From positions 1,736,001 through 1,800,000 of the forward strand of contig JAUKUA010000003.1 of the NCBI GenBank assembly GCA_030549175.1: 64,000 nucleotides of DNA, given 5' to 3'. This DNA comes from Lasiosphaeris hirsuta. Lineage: Eukaryota > Ascomycota > Sordariomycetes > Sordariales > Lasiosphaeriaceae. Numbering within the stretch: position 1 is the first letter of the stretch; each line of letters begins with the position of its first letter. A program made the translations under genes and the position numbers. Of the stretch, positions 46,722-58,276 are shown in pieces. The notes beneath the pieces are model-generated. The model saw only the letters and a program-made list of their open reading frames with translations. It searched no databases and was not told the origin of the DNA.

Positions 46722-48277
46722 ATGGCCAGCGTGCAAGGCATGTCATTCACAGCGAGCGAGTTCTCGCTTGTTGAGGACAAAGGAGGCGACGCCCTGTTCT
46801 GGCAGGACCCGGTCGACGAGGCGGGATCGGCGGACTTCTTTGACGAGTTTGTCGTACTCGATGGGCCCGACACGGCCTCGACCCCGACGGCGGGAGGGGC
46901 TGAGGGGGAGAAGGGAGTCGAGGAGGCGACTACGCCAGCCTCGGCCTGCTGAAGACACTCACGCCACCAGTTTCGCTTGGATCGAGTACGAGCATGCTGC
47001 CGCCTGGGCGGCCTGCGGGCGTGGTAAGTGGGCACCAGAGACGGGTTTTGTATCTTGATCTGTCGAGGTGCTAACCCATCGGTTTCGCGCAACAGAAGCA
47101 ACCTCGCCGTGTGCACGGCGACCATGCCATGGCGATTCATCCTGGCGTCCTTAACCTGGGTGGTTTACCGACCTGCTACGACGTGCCCGGTGCGGGCTCC
47201 ATCTCGGACTCGGAGCTGCTGAAGCTTGAGGGATTGACGATGCGATCGCCGCGTGTTCAAATGCCGACTGTATCGGCGTCTGTCCCGCCGTCGCCTCCCT
47301 CGCGATCGGCGAGCCCACGCAAGCCTGGGCGGCTCGAGACTTTCTACACCAAGGTCCGCAACAAGGCTGCCACGCTGCAAGGAAGGTCCAAGCAGCAATC
47401 GTCACAAAACCCGCCAATGCCGAACATTTCGACGGCTCAGATGGGCACGGTGAAGGTAGCAAGCAGGCCGAAGCCGTATAACCTCAATATCATCAAGCCT
47501 CACCTGCCGCTATCCCCACCCCTCACGGGCTCCGTGTCAGACAGCTCACAGCCGTCAGCTACGGCAGACAGCAGCGCCACAAGCTTGTCTTTCGTGGCTG
47601 GCTTTGTAGAGGATCCCTTCCCCGAAGACGATGGCCTTAGCGTTGGTCAGCTCCACTCCGATGCTATCCCCAACACCCCACTGCACACGCCTCTCCTCAA
47701 TGGCTTCTCTTCCACCGTCGGCGGCCCTAATGGTGTAGCCGCCTGGCAGCTGACCAGCTCGAACGCCAGCACTCCCTTTCTCACGCTCGCCACCACCAAC
47801 GATGCCTTTTGGTGGGACCCTACCTGCGACCCGATGGACATGGACATGGAGATGGAAACAGCCCTGCAGCTTGCTCTCGCACAGCAGCAGCAACAGACCC
47901 GAGCCTTGGAGTACCCGCCACCGCCCACATCCAGCACCGACGACCTCTTCACCCCGTCGGGCCTCATGATCCACATGCCGCAGCCGCGCGGTCCAGCGCC
48001 CGCGGTCCTGCACTCTCCGGCCTCAGTACAGGTCACGTCCGCCACACTGGTCCAACCACACTACCACTACCCACCACCTCCTTCCCTCCACCTCCCCAAC
48101 GGCGGCAGCAGCGCCCGGCACGGCCGGCCCACCGAGACCTCCCCGCGCCGGCCCAAGCCGCGCGCCCCGTCCTCCGGCGCTCGTCACTACCAGTACGCAG
48201 TCTACCCGCACTACCCCGGCGGGGCCGCCTTCCTCGCGCAATCCTCGCCGCGCAAGCGCACTGCCTCCAACAACAGC

Positions 48278-48321
<44 letters not shown>

Positions 48322-48883
48322 CGGCCCGCCCCCCTCCCCGTCCCCAACCCCGCGGCTCCATCGCCGCAGCGCCTCGATGCAGCTCCTCCGCAACCCGCCG
48401 ACCGAGCCGCCCTCGGCGATCCGCAAGCGCAAGTCCTGGACAGGCCGACGGCCCTCGGACACAGCCTCCCCGCGCAAGCCGTCGCACGCGCGGCGCGCCT
48501 CGCAAGGGCCCCTCCCGTCATCATCCTCGTCATCCCGACCGCGCCAGTCGAAGTCGCGCCCGGCGAGCACCGCCTCGCCCCCGGACGATGACGACGACAG
48601 CCACCACCAGCTCGAGACACCAGCCGACGTCGGTGGGGACGGCTTCGTCAACTACACGCCATCGGACCACAACATCCTCATGACGGGGGTGGCGCCGTCG
48701 GGGAGCTCCAAGACCAAGGCGCGGCGGGAGCGCGAGGCACTCGAGCAGCAGCGCAAGCTGGGCGAGGCGGTGCGCAAGGCGGTGGTGGCGGCGGGCGGGG
48801 ATGTGAGCAAGCTGGAGCTGGAGGGCGAGAGCGACGTGCTGGGCATGCTGGCGGGCGCGGAGGGGTTGTTGGAGGGCAGGTAG
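46722..48883 (+). CDS. wetA: Conidiation regulator WetA (frame break in exon 1)
   Basis: WetA is a nuclear regulator that directs late conidium maturation downstream of BrlA and AbaA. Exon 1 (46722-47023) encodes MSFTASEFSLVEDKG, DALFWQDP and DFFDEFVVLD, the usual WetA start. Exon 2 (47096-48883) encodes SISDSELLKLEGLTMRSPR in the middle. Its C-terminal signature is VNYTPSDHNILMTGVAPSGS, then KTKARREREALEQQ and AVVAAGGDVSKLELEG. Exon 1 reaches TGA at 46949-46951 in the starting frame. The frame that splices correctly into exon 2 (GGCGTG before GTAAGT at 47024) is one base off, so one indel or an unseen intron lies between about 46880 and 46950, a G-rich stretch. An Asn-rich run from a CAA repeat lies at 48268-48322. 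Confidence 0.85.
48268..48322 (+). repeat. CAA trinucleotide repeat coding poly-Asn in wetA
   Basis: About 18 CAA/AAC units with one CAG interruption encode a Ser-interrupted Asn run of more than 15 residues. Slippage would change the length by whole codons. Confidence 0.95.
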
Positions 48884-50129
48884 AGACTGTCTTTTCTCTC
48901 TCTCTTTTTTTCTCGATGTGGCTGTTTTTCTGGTGTTAAATGAACCGGCGTTGAGGATGTGGGTAGGAGAGACTAATAGAAATCATGGCTCGTTTGTTCT
49001 GCGCTTTGGTGTCGCTCCTTTTCTGCTGGCTCGCAAATTTGTATTACTCCAAAAGAATTCAAAAGGTTTTTAGTTTGGAATATCAAATGTATCGTCTCCG
49101 CTATCGTCGCCAGCCCTGAGCAGAGGTGACAATTTGCCCCATGGCCCTCGACAGGCTCGTATTGTAATAATCCCGTAGCCGTGGCTCCAAAGTAAAATAT
49201 CCTACCCTGTCCTGCGCGCGCATGCTCCAACCCGTTGTGCTTGATCGAGTTATACAACCACCTAGGTGCAGGTCAAATCTGACAACTCGAGCCTCAAGCA
49301 CATCAAGGATAGAACTCTACCTTTTGAGCCGCTTTATAATAATTCAGCAACAGAGCAGAAACACAGCTCGATATATCACATGTAGCACACATGCAAGGTA
49401 AGAATCAAACCCTGGATTAACTAACCCTTCCATCCAGCCCCTAGCCCCCTTCAAAGGCGGCCTATCCTTTTGGAGAAGGAAAACCCGACCCCCAGCCAGC
49501 TGTTGAGTGATTCACCGTACTGCTGGGTCCAGGGAGAACCTCTTCTCACGCAGCTATATGTACAAACACTGAATCAGATTATGTTCATTGCTCTGGCTGC
49601 ACGACTGCCCCTCTCACTCGACCAGCTCCTTTGAGGGCGTAGAGGTAGTGTTTCACATGGGCAGTACCCTGTAACTCTGAGAAGCAATACAAAAAGCGCC
49701 GCAGTCGCCCTAACCTCCCCATCCCAACGGAACCTCTGATTACGCCTTGTCATGCCTTGAATACACCAAATAGAAAAGAAAAGAAGATGGTGTGGTAGGA
49801 TGTGTAACCGTCGCGCGTGTATCCAACACGGCAGAACGGCCGAGGGAGATGAGGGCCGGGGGTAATTCGAGACACCGCTCGTGCCCAATCCCTTCTCCCT
49901 CACCGCGGCGGGATCTGGCCGTGGGTGGCGCACCCAATGCAAAGTCGAACCAAAATGCCACCTGGTCGAGATTGTTGTCGTCAGAGCCCCCAGAAAAAAA
50001 AAATTCGCAAAATAACACCGTGGCACCATTTATCATGAATGGTGAGATGCAGAGCTATAGACAGGCCATATTGTGCCATCCCTCCTTCAGTAATCGTATT
50101 AATCATAACCGGCACCACGTTGCCACGGG
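48884..50129. other. Gene-free stretch between convergent genes
   Basis: This 1.25 kb separates the wetA stop from the stop of the FLC gene. It begins with a TCTCTCTC-type pyrimidine run. A tRNA-like fragment near 49265-49340 was examined and rejected. Nothing else is supported. Confidence 0.45.
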
Positions 50130-52463
50130 CTAGGGTATGTTAGCATAGTTTCGGCCCTCCAGAATTCGCTCGGAGACGTACCTTGCATTGTTTTGTGACC
50201 TAAAGCCAGCTGGGCTCGCGTTGTTCTGCGCCCTGAAACCTGGCGTGAGGTTGGAGCTTGAGCCGCCATAAGGACTCGGGCTCGCCGACCGGTCCTGGAA
50301 GTGCCCGCTCGTTTGGTTTTTTAGGATACCAGGGTTGTTGTATTGTGGCGGGCTACGATTGCCGTCTGCAGGGAAAAGGGGCATCGCGGGATCGGCTGGA
50401 GACCGGGACGGGTTCCCATATCCGTTGGCGGCCGGCATGCGCTCGGTCTGGCGTCGGACAGAGTCCGAAGAGATGGACTCGGCATCATCGTCAAGGTCGA
50501 GCCCGTGCTTGTATCCACCCTTGTCACCGCGAGCAGTAGCCCCGAGGGCATCCAGCTCCGTAGTCGTCGTGAGATGCGTCTGGGACTTCATGAACGAGGT
50601 ACGATCGTCGGCCATGTACGTATAACGGCCATCCGGGTTATCGCGGAAGAAGACAATGATGGTGGTGACAATGAGCATGACCAGCAATACGAGGGCAAAC
50701 GCGGCGTTGGCAATCCACAAGACAACACCGACAACACCAGTGACCAGAGGTGGCTGATTGAAGACCTCGGTGAAAATCAATAGGAAGATGGAGTTGAGAA
50801 AGTTCATGACGCAAATGGCGATGTTGAAAGAGTTGGTGCTCTTGTCCATCCAGGGGCGCAGGACGCTGGCGGCGATCAAGGCGGCGGCCTCAACGAGGAT
50901 GAAGCCAACCGCTTGAATGATGCCCTTGTTCTTATCCTGCGCAAAAGCCACGAACATGCCCTTGACGAAGATATATCCGAGACTTGGGACAATGAAGTAA
51001 TAGGCAGATGCGCGGAACTGGACATAGAGGAAACCCCACTTGTTGAGGGCCTGGGGGTCAGAGAAGAGAATATACGCCGGATTCCTGTGCATGGCAACGG
51101 AACGGCGTGCGATTCTGATGACCTTGGTGGCGGCCCAGCCAAGGGTAGCAATCATGCCGAAGAGGAAGAACACGGCCAAAACCATCTCGGCGGCCGAGTC
51201 GTTTTGGGTGAACTCCCAAAGGCAGAGGATGGTCGTCGAGGGGAATCCAATCAGCGTCATCCGGAAAAGAATGCCCTTGAGGACTGTGAACCAGCCGTTT
51301 CGGAACTCGATAAACTTGTCGCTCTTCATCCGCCGTTGCCTCACCAATAGCTCGAGGAGACCCTTGAAAGCGGCGACGCAGATAGTGACGATGACAACAA
51401 AAATACAGAAAAACGTGAGACCCGTCATGAACAGGTTGGTCGACTCGATGCCTGCTCGGAACGCTACACGCTGGATTCCAAAGACGAGGTAGCTGCCGGA
51501 GCCGGTCTGGATGTTGCCGCGCCTGATGAGATCATGCTTCATGATGGCCGCCATCGGCTCGACAATAGTTCGGGGCATCATGGCAATCGATCGCTTTGCT
51601 AGGTTTATGAGTTCGGCCGAGCGCTTCTCAACCTGAACAGATACCGTCGTCAAGGAGTCGAAAATGTGCGAGGGGGTGCCGCCGGTAGCACGCTGATACC
51701 ACGTAAAGATATCCTGCATAAAGCCAACTCTAATGATGCCCATGCTCCATTGGAAATCCTGGGTCCACGCCATGACGACAGGAGGTAGAGGAACGGCCGT
51801 GAGCCCGAGCATGGCCTGAGCCTGGAAATAACCAAACAGCGAGAGGGCGTTGGCGGCGACATGCGAGGCGGCGTTGTAGTGACCGAGCCCGGATACCATG
51901 GCCGAAGAGGTCAATGCGAGACCAGCAACAATAGCAGTTGCCCACTTGACGCCCACTAGATCAACAGTTTTGCCATTGGAGATGTCAGCCTCGACACATG
52001 CCACGCTGGTGTCGGCGTTGGGTCCGTCAGTCATGTTGATGAACACCTTGACCTTGGCATCGAGGTCAGGGAATGTGTAAGCAATCCCGGGGATCTGCTT
52101 GACGGCATCGGGGCCGACTGGAAGGTTGAAGTTGAGGGGAATCTTTCCAGCCGTCATGGGACACAAGCCGGCCAAGCCAGCCTCGCATGGGTTGACCGTC
52201 GTCCTGATAATCTGGTATCCGTATGCCGAGATCGAGACGTCAAAAATGACACTCCCTTGAATCGAAGAGACGGCAACAATGTCGACATTTGCTGTGTTGT
52301 TGTTTGGCGTGAAGATGACGTTGAACAGACTCGCTGTGAAGCCCGAGTTCTCTTGACATGTGTTTAAAGAATTGGACTGGAGAATCGGCTCGGCGAGGGT
52401 AGTCTGGGTGAAGGCGGCGAGCGACGCCAAAGCCGCGAGGGGCCGTAGTAACGAGACCCTCAT
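50130..52463 (-). CDS. FLC/TRP-like channel family protein (Flc/Pkd2 type)
   Basis: Flc proteins are needed for FAD import into the ER lumen, calcium balance and wall integrity, and belong to the fungal TRP-like family. A single exon encodes 777 residues. A signal peptide (MRVSLLRPLAALASLAAFTQ) precedes an ML-like lumenal domain with paired Cys (NTCQENSGF, NPCEAGLAGLCPM, TSVACVEADIS). About nine membrane segments follow (for example TFFCIFVVIVTICVAAF, VLAVFFLFGMIATLGWAA and VTGVVGVVLWIANAAFALV). The cytosolic tail is Ser/Asn/Pro-rich. The start was set at 52463 because the in-frame sequence further up has no ATG and a signal peptide begins here. Confidence 0.92.
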   Translation of the reverse strand: MRVSLLRPLAALASLAAFTQTTLAEPILQSNSLNTCQENSGFTASLFNVIFTPNNNTANVDIVAVSSIQGSVIFDVSISAYGYQIIRTTVNPCEAGLAGLCPMTAGKIPLNFNLPVGPDAVKQIPGIAYTFPDLDAKVKVFINMTDGPNADTSVACVEADISNGKTVDLVGVKWATAIVAGLALTSSAMVSGLGHYNAASHVAANALSLFGYFQAQAMLGLTAVPLPPVVMAWTQDFQWSMGIIRVGFMQDIFTWYQRATGGTPSHIFDSLTTVSVQVEKRSAELINLAKRSIAMMPRTIVEPMAAIMKHDLIRRGNIQTGSGSYLVFGIQRVAFRAGIESTNLFMTGLTFFCIFVVIVTICVAAFKGLLELLVRQRRMKSDKFIEFRNGWFTVLKGILFRMTLIGFPSTTILCLWEFTQNDSAAEMVLAVFFLFGMIATLGWAATKVIRIARRSVAMHRNPAYILFSDPQALNKWGFLYVQFRASAYYFIVPSLGYIFVKGMFVAFAQDKNKGIIQAVGFILVEAAALIAASVLRPWMDKSTNSFNIAICVMNFLNSIFLLIFTEVFNQPPLVTGVVGVVLWIANAAFALVLLVMLIVTTIIVFFRDNPDGRYTYMADDRTSFMKSQTHLTTTTELDALGATARGDKGGYKHGLDLDDDAESISSDSVRRQTERMPAANGYGNPSRSPADPAMPLFPADGNRSPPQYNNPGILKNQTSGHFQDRSASPSPYGGSSSNLTPGFRAQNNASPAGFRSQNNARYVSERILEGRNYANIP

Positions 52464-55400
52464 ACTGAATGCGACTGGTGAAGGCGTAGATCGATTAATC
52501 TGAGAGAAGTTTCGAGCCCCAAGAAGGGGGGACTTTATTCCAGTGTCGATTTCGCGTCCGGCTCGGTTGGTCGTTGCGTATTGACGGCGGTTCGCGTATG
52601 TCGAGAATAAAGCCCGCCCGAGAGGGAGCAAATCGCTCTTATTATGCTGAGTGAGGAACAATGGCTGGTAATGGAATCGATACGGCCGGGTATTGAATTT
52701 GGGAGGAATGGCGCAGGGGATCCGGTCGCTGCCAGGAGGTAGCTCGATCGAGTCGTGACAGGAAGAAAGAAGCGAGAGAAGTCTGCCAGCAACGTCGAAG
52801 TCGCGGTTCAAAGTAAAACGATCCGGCGGCGCAAAATACGCCTTTGTTCGCAAACGGTGGTGAGTGTGTTGGGAGTCGGCAGGTTTGTAAAATCGAGGAT
52901 TGCCAATGCATCAAAATGGAGAGCGAAGAGGAGGGAAGCAGGTGAGTGTGCTTGTTGGTGGTAGTCTGCCAGGCTGGGCCCCTGGAACTTGCGAGGCAGT
53001 GCTGTCGTAATGAAGGGTCAAAACTGGGACACGGGGGTTGCTAGAGACAATCCGATGCCTGTACCTCCCGACCAGGACGCCACGGGTAGCGTTAGTTAAA
53101 AGTGGACTGGGAGATGAGATCAGGCACGCTAACCCAGTACCTTCCGTTTGCGGGGGTCTTCATATGATTCAAAGTAGCCCTTTATGGGATGATCTGTGCA
53201 CCCCCGATGCATGACAAACATGTCAACCTTTGCATTGAGTCTCGCGCCTGCTCGTGTCCCTTGGTATTTCCTCAATTGTATTTCCTAATTCACGACACCT
53301 TGATTTCCATTGAATTCCTGGCTTTTGATTTCTGAGCCGCCTTGTTGACTAGTGTGCAGATGATGGCATAGCTAATTCGAAGACACTCTGAGAGGTATGT
53401 TTTTGTCGCATCATCTATCTTTGATTGGGCAAAGGCCTCCAAAAACAAGCAACCCCTTTTGCACGCGCGCAACCAAGAAGGGATTCGCTCAAACAGGCCC
53501 GGCCCATCCGCAAAAGGACGGCGGAAGGCCCGCCGGGCATCCCCTCCGTTGCATCGTCACTCCCTCCCCTCGATAAAGATAGGTGTCCCTGCAGGCAAGC
53601 ACTATAAGAATGCTGTCAGGGTCCGGTGCATATGCTGCTTTACTGCCTCTGCGTGCTGCATTTATAGCCGGTACTTTTTCCTGTCAACTGTCAATTACGA
53701 ACCGTCCAAGCTGTCACACCCGGCATATTCCAATTCTAGCCACTCAGCGATGGCCCGATGATGGTGTTCATGTGCGGCACGCGAGCCCTCCCTCTGCGAC
53801 AGACAGTGTTTCCCCTTCTCCAGCTTCCTGTGCACCCCAGAACGAGATTGCACAGCCACTCTTGGCCAATGAAACCAGTTCTTCGTCTGACACAGGAGTT
53901 CGGGTGTGCACACCCAGGGCTCCCCAAAGGACCAGGAACGGCCTGGGACTCCTTGCGATGGAGGGGAATCTAAAGGGGGACCCTGAGGGGTCCGAACTTT
54001 TACAGAGCACTTAGAGCCCTTTGCAACCAACACCCCTCGTGATGGCAATTGCAGCGCCAGGGCGCTGCTTGTTTGTTGTTGTCTTTCATCTTTTCTTCTC
54101 TCATGCGCGGCCTCCAGCAACATGACGATGCTGACACAGGTTCTATGAGAGCAAACCATGACATTGGTTCAACTGCCCCTCCAAAAAGCGCCGTGCGTCG
54201 CGGCCCTGGCAACCCGAGCGCCACCATCGTGGCAGCCAGTCAGCCTTTGGCCCTGAATGCCAAGCCTCGGGCTTTGCAGCAATGACAGTTGACAACAAAA
54301 CTATTGATTCCAAGAGCGCACCACTGAGCGCCCAGAAGGTCACGCTGTTCAACAAGCTTACTTTTTTTTTTTTTTTTTTTTAATTTTTAATTTTTTACAG
54401 TTCCGCTTGAAGACTGCAGGAAACAAAAAGAATCACCATCCCAAAGTCTGCAGCTGTGCTCAGCTGTCGCCGATCAGCTCGGATCACCCACTTCAAACAT
54501 TGGCGCTGGGATCTGTCACACACGAAACATCGCCAGCCCGCCTCCCATGGTTCTGCCTGCATGCTACCGTGACTGGCCAAGCATCCATCGGGAAAACATC
54601 GTTCTTTTTAGAAGATTTACTCAATTCGTAGTTGATTTTTTTTTTTTTTTTTTTGGCGACTTCACAGCTTGTCGTACTTCCTTACGTCTGTAATCCAGGC
54701 AGCGAGAACACGCAACACGCGGGCCCCCCTGTGCATATTGGATGCGACTCGGTCAAAAATGAGACAGTCGAGGCGGGGTGAACTTTGCTCCATCACCCCC
54801 CACCAACGACTTCAAACCTAGCGCTGAGGATGCAATGCCCCGACTCCACAGCGGGCCTTCGATTGTTGTTTTGTCAAACTCGCAGACGACGTCAACTCAC
54901 GTAGTGTAGCACCAAGGTAAATAAACATCGGATGGGGCAGGTGGGAAAGAGGATCAGCAACACCAGCTGGCGCATCTCCCGTCGAAACTACTTCTACAAG
55001 CCTTTTCCCGGCTTGGCCTCCACACCTCCAGCTCGGGGCTCACGGGGGCTCTCTGTTGCCCGGATCAATGCCCACGATCTGCGCTGCAACTGCGAGCCAC
55101 CAGCGCCCGTCACCCGACTGAGCACACCGCGCTGGCCGTGCCACCCGCCTGTCAACCGCAGAATCAAAGATAAGGAAGGGCACGGCCGATCGCCCAGCAC
55201 TTGTTACCAGGAGCGGTAAATTTCAGGGCTCACCTAACCATGACACAGAGTAGCAATGGGAATAATGAGACGGAACTGGGAGATAACAACGGCTGTCATT
55301 GCTATCAATCACCTCAATCCTACCAAGGCCACTAGTATATACGAATATGTATACCCAAGACCTGTAGGCAGGACATTACCGCTGCATATCAAGCTCCTGA

Positions 55401-55675
55401 TATAAGTACCCCCAGACCCTTATTTCATCAAAACAAGTGCACTCGACAATTAATATGCCGACCAAAGAGGCGTAAGACAAACGCCCGTTTCCATGGGATA
55501 ATTCCCCCATTCCATAAAACATGCCCAAAGAAGATAACAAGACGCCTCGAGATGCGATTGCCGTCGTTAGAGGGCATGCCCAGAAACAAACCCAAACACA
55601 AACTCTACGCCCTCATCCGGTACCAAATACCGCGCAGCTTCGTAGAGTCACAACCCCGGAATTACACCCCCCCGC
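52464..55675. other. Gene-free stretch (FLC promoter side)
   Basis: This 3.2 kb lies upstream of the FLC gene and downstream of the DUF3433 gene. It contains poly-T runs of about 20 nt (54362-54381) and 19 nt (54636-54654). The open frames of up to 154 codons near 53580-54160 overlap on both strands without family content. Confidence 0.45.
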
Positions 55676-58276
55676 TCAGAGCCAATTCACCTGCTCCTCC
55701 TCCCAGGGTTTGGTCGCCCGCGAGTAGTCATAGCCAAACTTGTACCCACTAAGCAACTCTTCCTCGTCAACTCCGCAGTGCGACTGCCCATCCCGTCCCT
55801 GGAACCACCCAAGCCCGTAGACTTTGCCCACGTCCTCGAGCTTGCGCACCATGGCCGGATTGGTCAGCTTGCTCGTGCCCACAAAGTCGTACAGCATCTT
55901 GCTCTGATGAATGTACGCCAGCACGCTCGCAATCGTGTTCGGCTGGCGTGGGAGGAACACGCGGCGCCGGCGGACAAACACCACCGTCGCCACAACCCCC
56001 ATATACAGCAGGATCACCATGGCCATGGCCAGCGAGATCCAAAAGCTCAACGGCGTCTCCTGGCCTGCGTTGATATCCCTATTCTCCTCGGCGCCGTGGT
56101 CATGGTCCTCCGGATGTCCCCCGCCGTGAATCAGAGCAAGAAACACCCTGCCCTCCACCGTCGCCAGCGACGTCACCACAATAGTCAACACCTCGGCCAG
56201 AACTGACCCAAACCCGGCCGCAAACACTAGCCAGTGCCCATTCACCGCCCCCTGGAACGCGACCCATCCAAAGGGCATCGCCGTGTAGTCCAGCGTTAGG
56301 GTCTTGGGCGGCGCGTGCCGCCTCGAGAGGATGTAGTATGGTTCCATCATGCGCACGTCGGTCTCGAGGCCGCCCCAGCTGAGCTTGGTGCAGACGGCGA
56401 GGGCGGTCACGACCCACGGCGCCTTGTCCGTGAGCGCATCGGCTGGCGTAAAGAGGAACATGGGGATGAGGGCGAGGAAAATGACGATGCCTGTGACGAA
56501 GGGGATGACGCCCGCTGCGCGGAACATCAGTGGTTGTGGGTTTTCTGACAAGTGGTTTTTGGTGTACTTGTCGGCCGCACGGGCGTATTTGTGCGAGACA
56601 TTATCCTCGTCGGGGGCGAGGGCAGAGTTGCGAAGGACGTAGCGGTGGTTTTTAAGCTTGTGGTGAATGTCTTTGTGCGTAGCGACGTCCATGTCTTTGA
56701 AGTCCATCAGAATATGGCTGACGACAGCCATGGACGCCAGGCCCGCGATACCCTTGACGTCGGCGAGAAGGCCGGAGCGTCGCTTTTGCAGCTGGTAGAA
56801 GAGGATGCTGCCCAAAAGGGCAATGATCACAAAAACGACCGTCAGGAAGCGCGACCACACGCTATGGATTAGGATGCGCTTCTCGTCGTTGGGAAACTTC
56901 ATGCGCGTGGCCCGATCCGGTGTGAGGATAATGGAAGCCGCGCTCAGAGTCGGGACTAGTGCGTTGGCAAGTAGACTGGCGACCGTGGATAGGGCGACAG
57001 CGTAGTGTCTGTACTGGAGAGCCCGGATAGGCCGAAAGAGGTTGAAATGTGTAATGTAGTCGACATTGATCGACTCTGCAGCCAAAGCACCGCCCTCTTT
57101 GGACATCTGATAAAAGGCCTCTAGTCGCTTGACCTCAAAGTCGGTGATCTGCCATAGCACGCCGTACGAAACGGCAATTATCATGGGCAAGAATTTGAAT
57201 CCAAAGTAGGCGGCGCCTGGGATCTCGGAGGGCTCCCGGAACTTCACGAGCGGTTCCCGAGTTGACATCTGATACAAAACCTCCTGAGCCCCTGCCAAAA
57301 CGATAGATAATAGTATTAGTGTTAGTAGGTAGGGCCACCTCATTGAGAAGGGCTTCCAGTCTGGCTGTGGATAGAATATTTGTGTCTTGTCTCCTTTGCT
57401 GGGGAGAAAGGTAGCTCGTCTCATGGCGCTCGGGTTGGCGCTGGACAACATGGTATCGGGCCCGGCCATGATACTAAGGTCAACTTCGGACCTGCTTGGG
57501 AGATCACTGTCCATGACAACCTCGATGACCTCCCCTCTCTTGTTTGCCTCATGCTGTCCGATTTGCCTCAAGGTGTTTCCACGGTTCAGGCCTGGCCTAG
57601 GGGCCCGTGAAAAAGAGCGTCCCAAAGGTGACTTCTCGACTATGGGACTCGATGCGAGCAACGCTGATTCGGTTAACCTTGCCTGGGTCTGTATGCCGAG
57701 CCCCAGACCACCAGTGAGCTTCCCCTGCGCTTCCCGCTCTTGCAGCTTCTTCATGAAAGCCTCGTCGGCTTTGGTGGTTGGTCCGAGAACGCTGGTTAGG
57801 TCGAAAGCTGCTGAAAGGGAGTCATGCCCTATCGGACTACTCGGGTGATCATCGACCCCGATGGGCGCGGCCGAGTTGATCAGACCCAGGTCAATGCCAT
57901 CCTCCTCCTCAAGAATCGCTTCGTGATGTCTCCGCACCGATGCAGTGTTGATAAAAGGGCGGCTCTGTTTTCGCGGGGGTGATGTGCTGTCACCACCGCC
58001 GACTAAGGGGACAGGCTCATAGCCGCCACTGCCAGCGTAGCCCGTAAATGAAGACCAGCCAGACGGCGCGTTTGCATAGATGCGCCCCTCATCTTCCGAC
58101 CCTGATCGCGCCCGGCCGCCATCATCAGTTTGCAATGATACAAGGGACGGTCGTGGCTGTATGTGTTGTAGGTTGTCGAGATCGGCAAAATCAGACACGT
58201 TTGAAATCCGACTCAAGGAGCCAAACGAGACACTGGAATGGAGCGGTGGCTGTTGTGTTTGCCGGGGGTAGTCCAT
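55676..58276 (-). CDS. DUF3433 multi-pass membrane protein
   Basis: A single exon encodes 866 residues from the ATG at 58276 (MDYPRQTQQPPLHSS). The first third is disordered and Ser/Pro-rich with acidic patches. Membrane segments then appear (RWPYLLTLILLSIVLAGAQE, FLPMIIAVSYGVLWQITDFE, FLTVVFVIIALLGSILFYQL, VIPFVTGIVIFLALIPMFLF, WISLAMAMVILLYMGVVAT). The arrangement with YGVLWQITDFEVKRLEAFYQ followed by NVDYITHFNLFRPIRAL fits the fungal DUF3433 family. A conserved tail (KMLYDFVGTSKL, YGLGWFQGRDGQSHCGVDEE) ends the protein. The function is not established; members sit in the plasma or internal membranes. Confidence 0.85.
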   Translation of the reverse strand: MDYPRQTQQPPLHSSVSFGSLSRISNVSDFADLDNLQHIQPRPSLVSLQTDDGGRARSGSEDEGRIYANAPSGWSSFTGYAGSGGYEPVPLVGGGDSTSPPRKQSRPFINTASVRRHHEAILEEEDGIDLGLINSAAPIGVDDHPSSPIGHDSLSAAFDLTSVLGPTTKADEAFMKKLQEREAQGKLTGGLGLGIQTQARLTESALLASSPIVEKSPLGRSFSRAPRPGLNRGNTLRQIGQHEANKRGEVIEVVMDSDLPSRSEVDLSIMAGPDTMLSSANPSAMRRATFLPSKGDKTQIFYPQPDWKPFSMRWPYLLTLILLSIVLAGAQEVLYQMSTREPLVKFREPSEIPGAAYFGFKFLPMIIAVSYGVLWQITDFEVKRLEAFYQMSKEGGALAAESINVDYITHFNLFRPIRALQYRHYAVALSTVASLLANALVPTLSAASIILTPDRATRMKFPNDEKRILIHSVWSRFLTVVFVIIALLGSILFYQLQKRRSGLLADVKGIAGLASMAVVSHILMDFKDMDVATHKDIHHKLKNHRYVLRNSALAPDEDNVSHKYARAADKYTKNHLSENPQPLMFRAAGVIPFVTGIVIFLALIPMFLFTPADALTDKAPWVVTALAVCTKLSWGGLETDVRMMEPYYILSRRHAPPKTLTLDYTAMPFGWVAFQGAVNGHWLVFAAGFGSVLAEVLTIVVTSLATVEGRVFLALIHGGGHPEDHDHGAEENRDINAGQETPLSFWISLAMAMVILLYMGVVATVVFVRRRRVFLPRQPNTIASVLAYIHQSKMLYDFVGTSKLTNPAMVRKLEDVGKVYGLGWFQGRDGQSHCGVDEEELLSGYKFGYDYSRATKPWEEEQVNWL

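Noticed and set aside
47809..48591. 260-codon frame overlapping wetA exon 2
   Set aside because: It is a shadow frame of a GC-rich, repeat-containing coding exon (the CAA repeat reads as poly-Gln in that frame).
49265..49340. tRNA-like fragment on the minus strand (GGCTCAAAAGGTAGAG)
   Set aside because: A D-arm-like piece is present, but no anticodon stem or T-arm can be formed and the acceptor ends do not pair.
52464..52853. N-terminal extension of the FLC protein
   Set aside because: The extra in-frame sequence contains no ATG (it begins at TTG), and a signal peptide starts at 52463.
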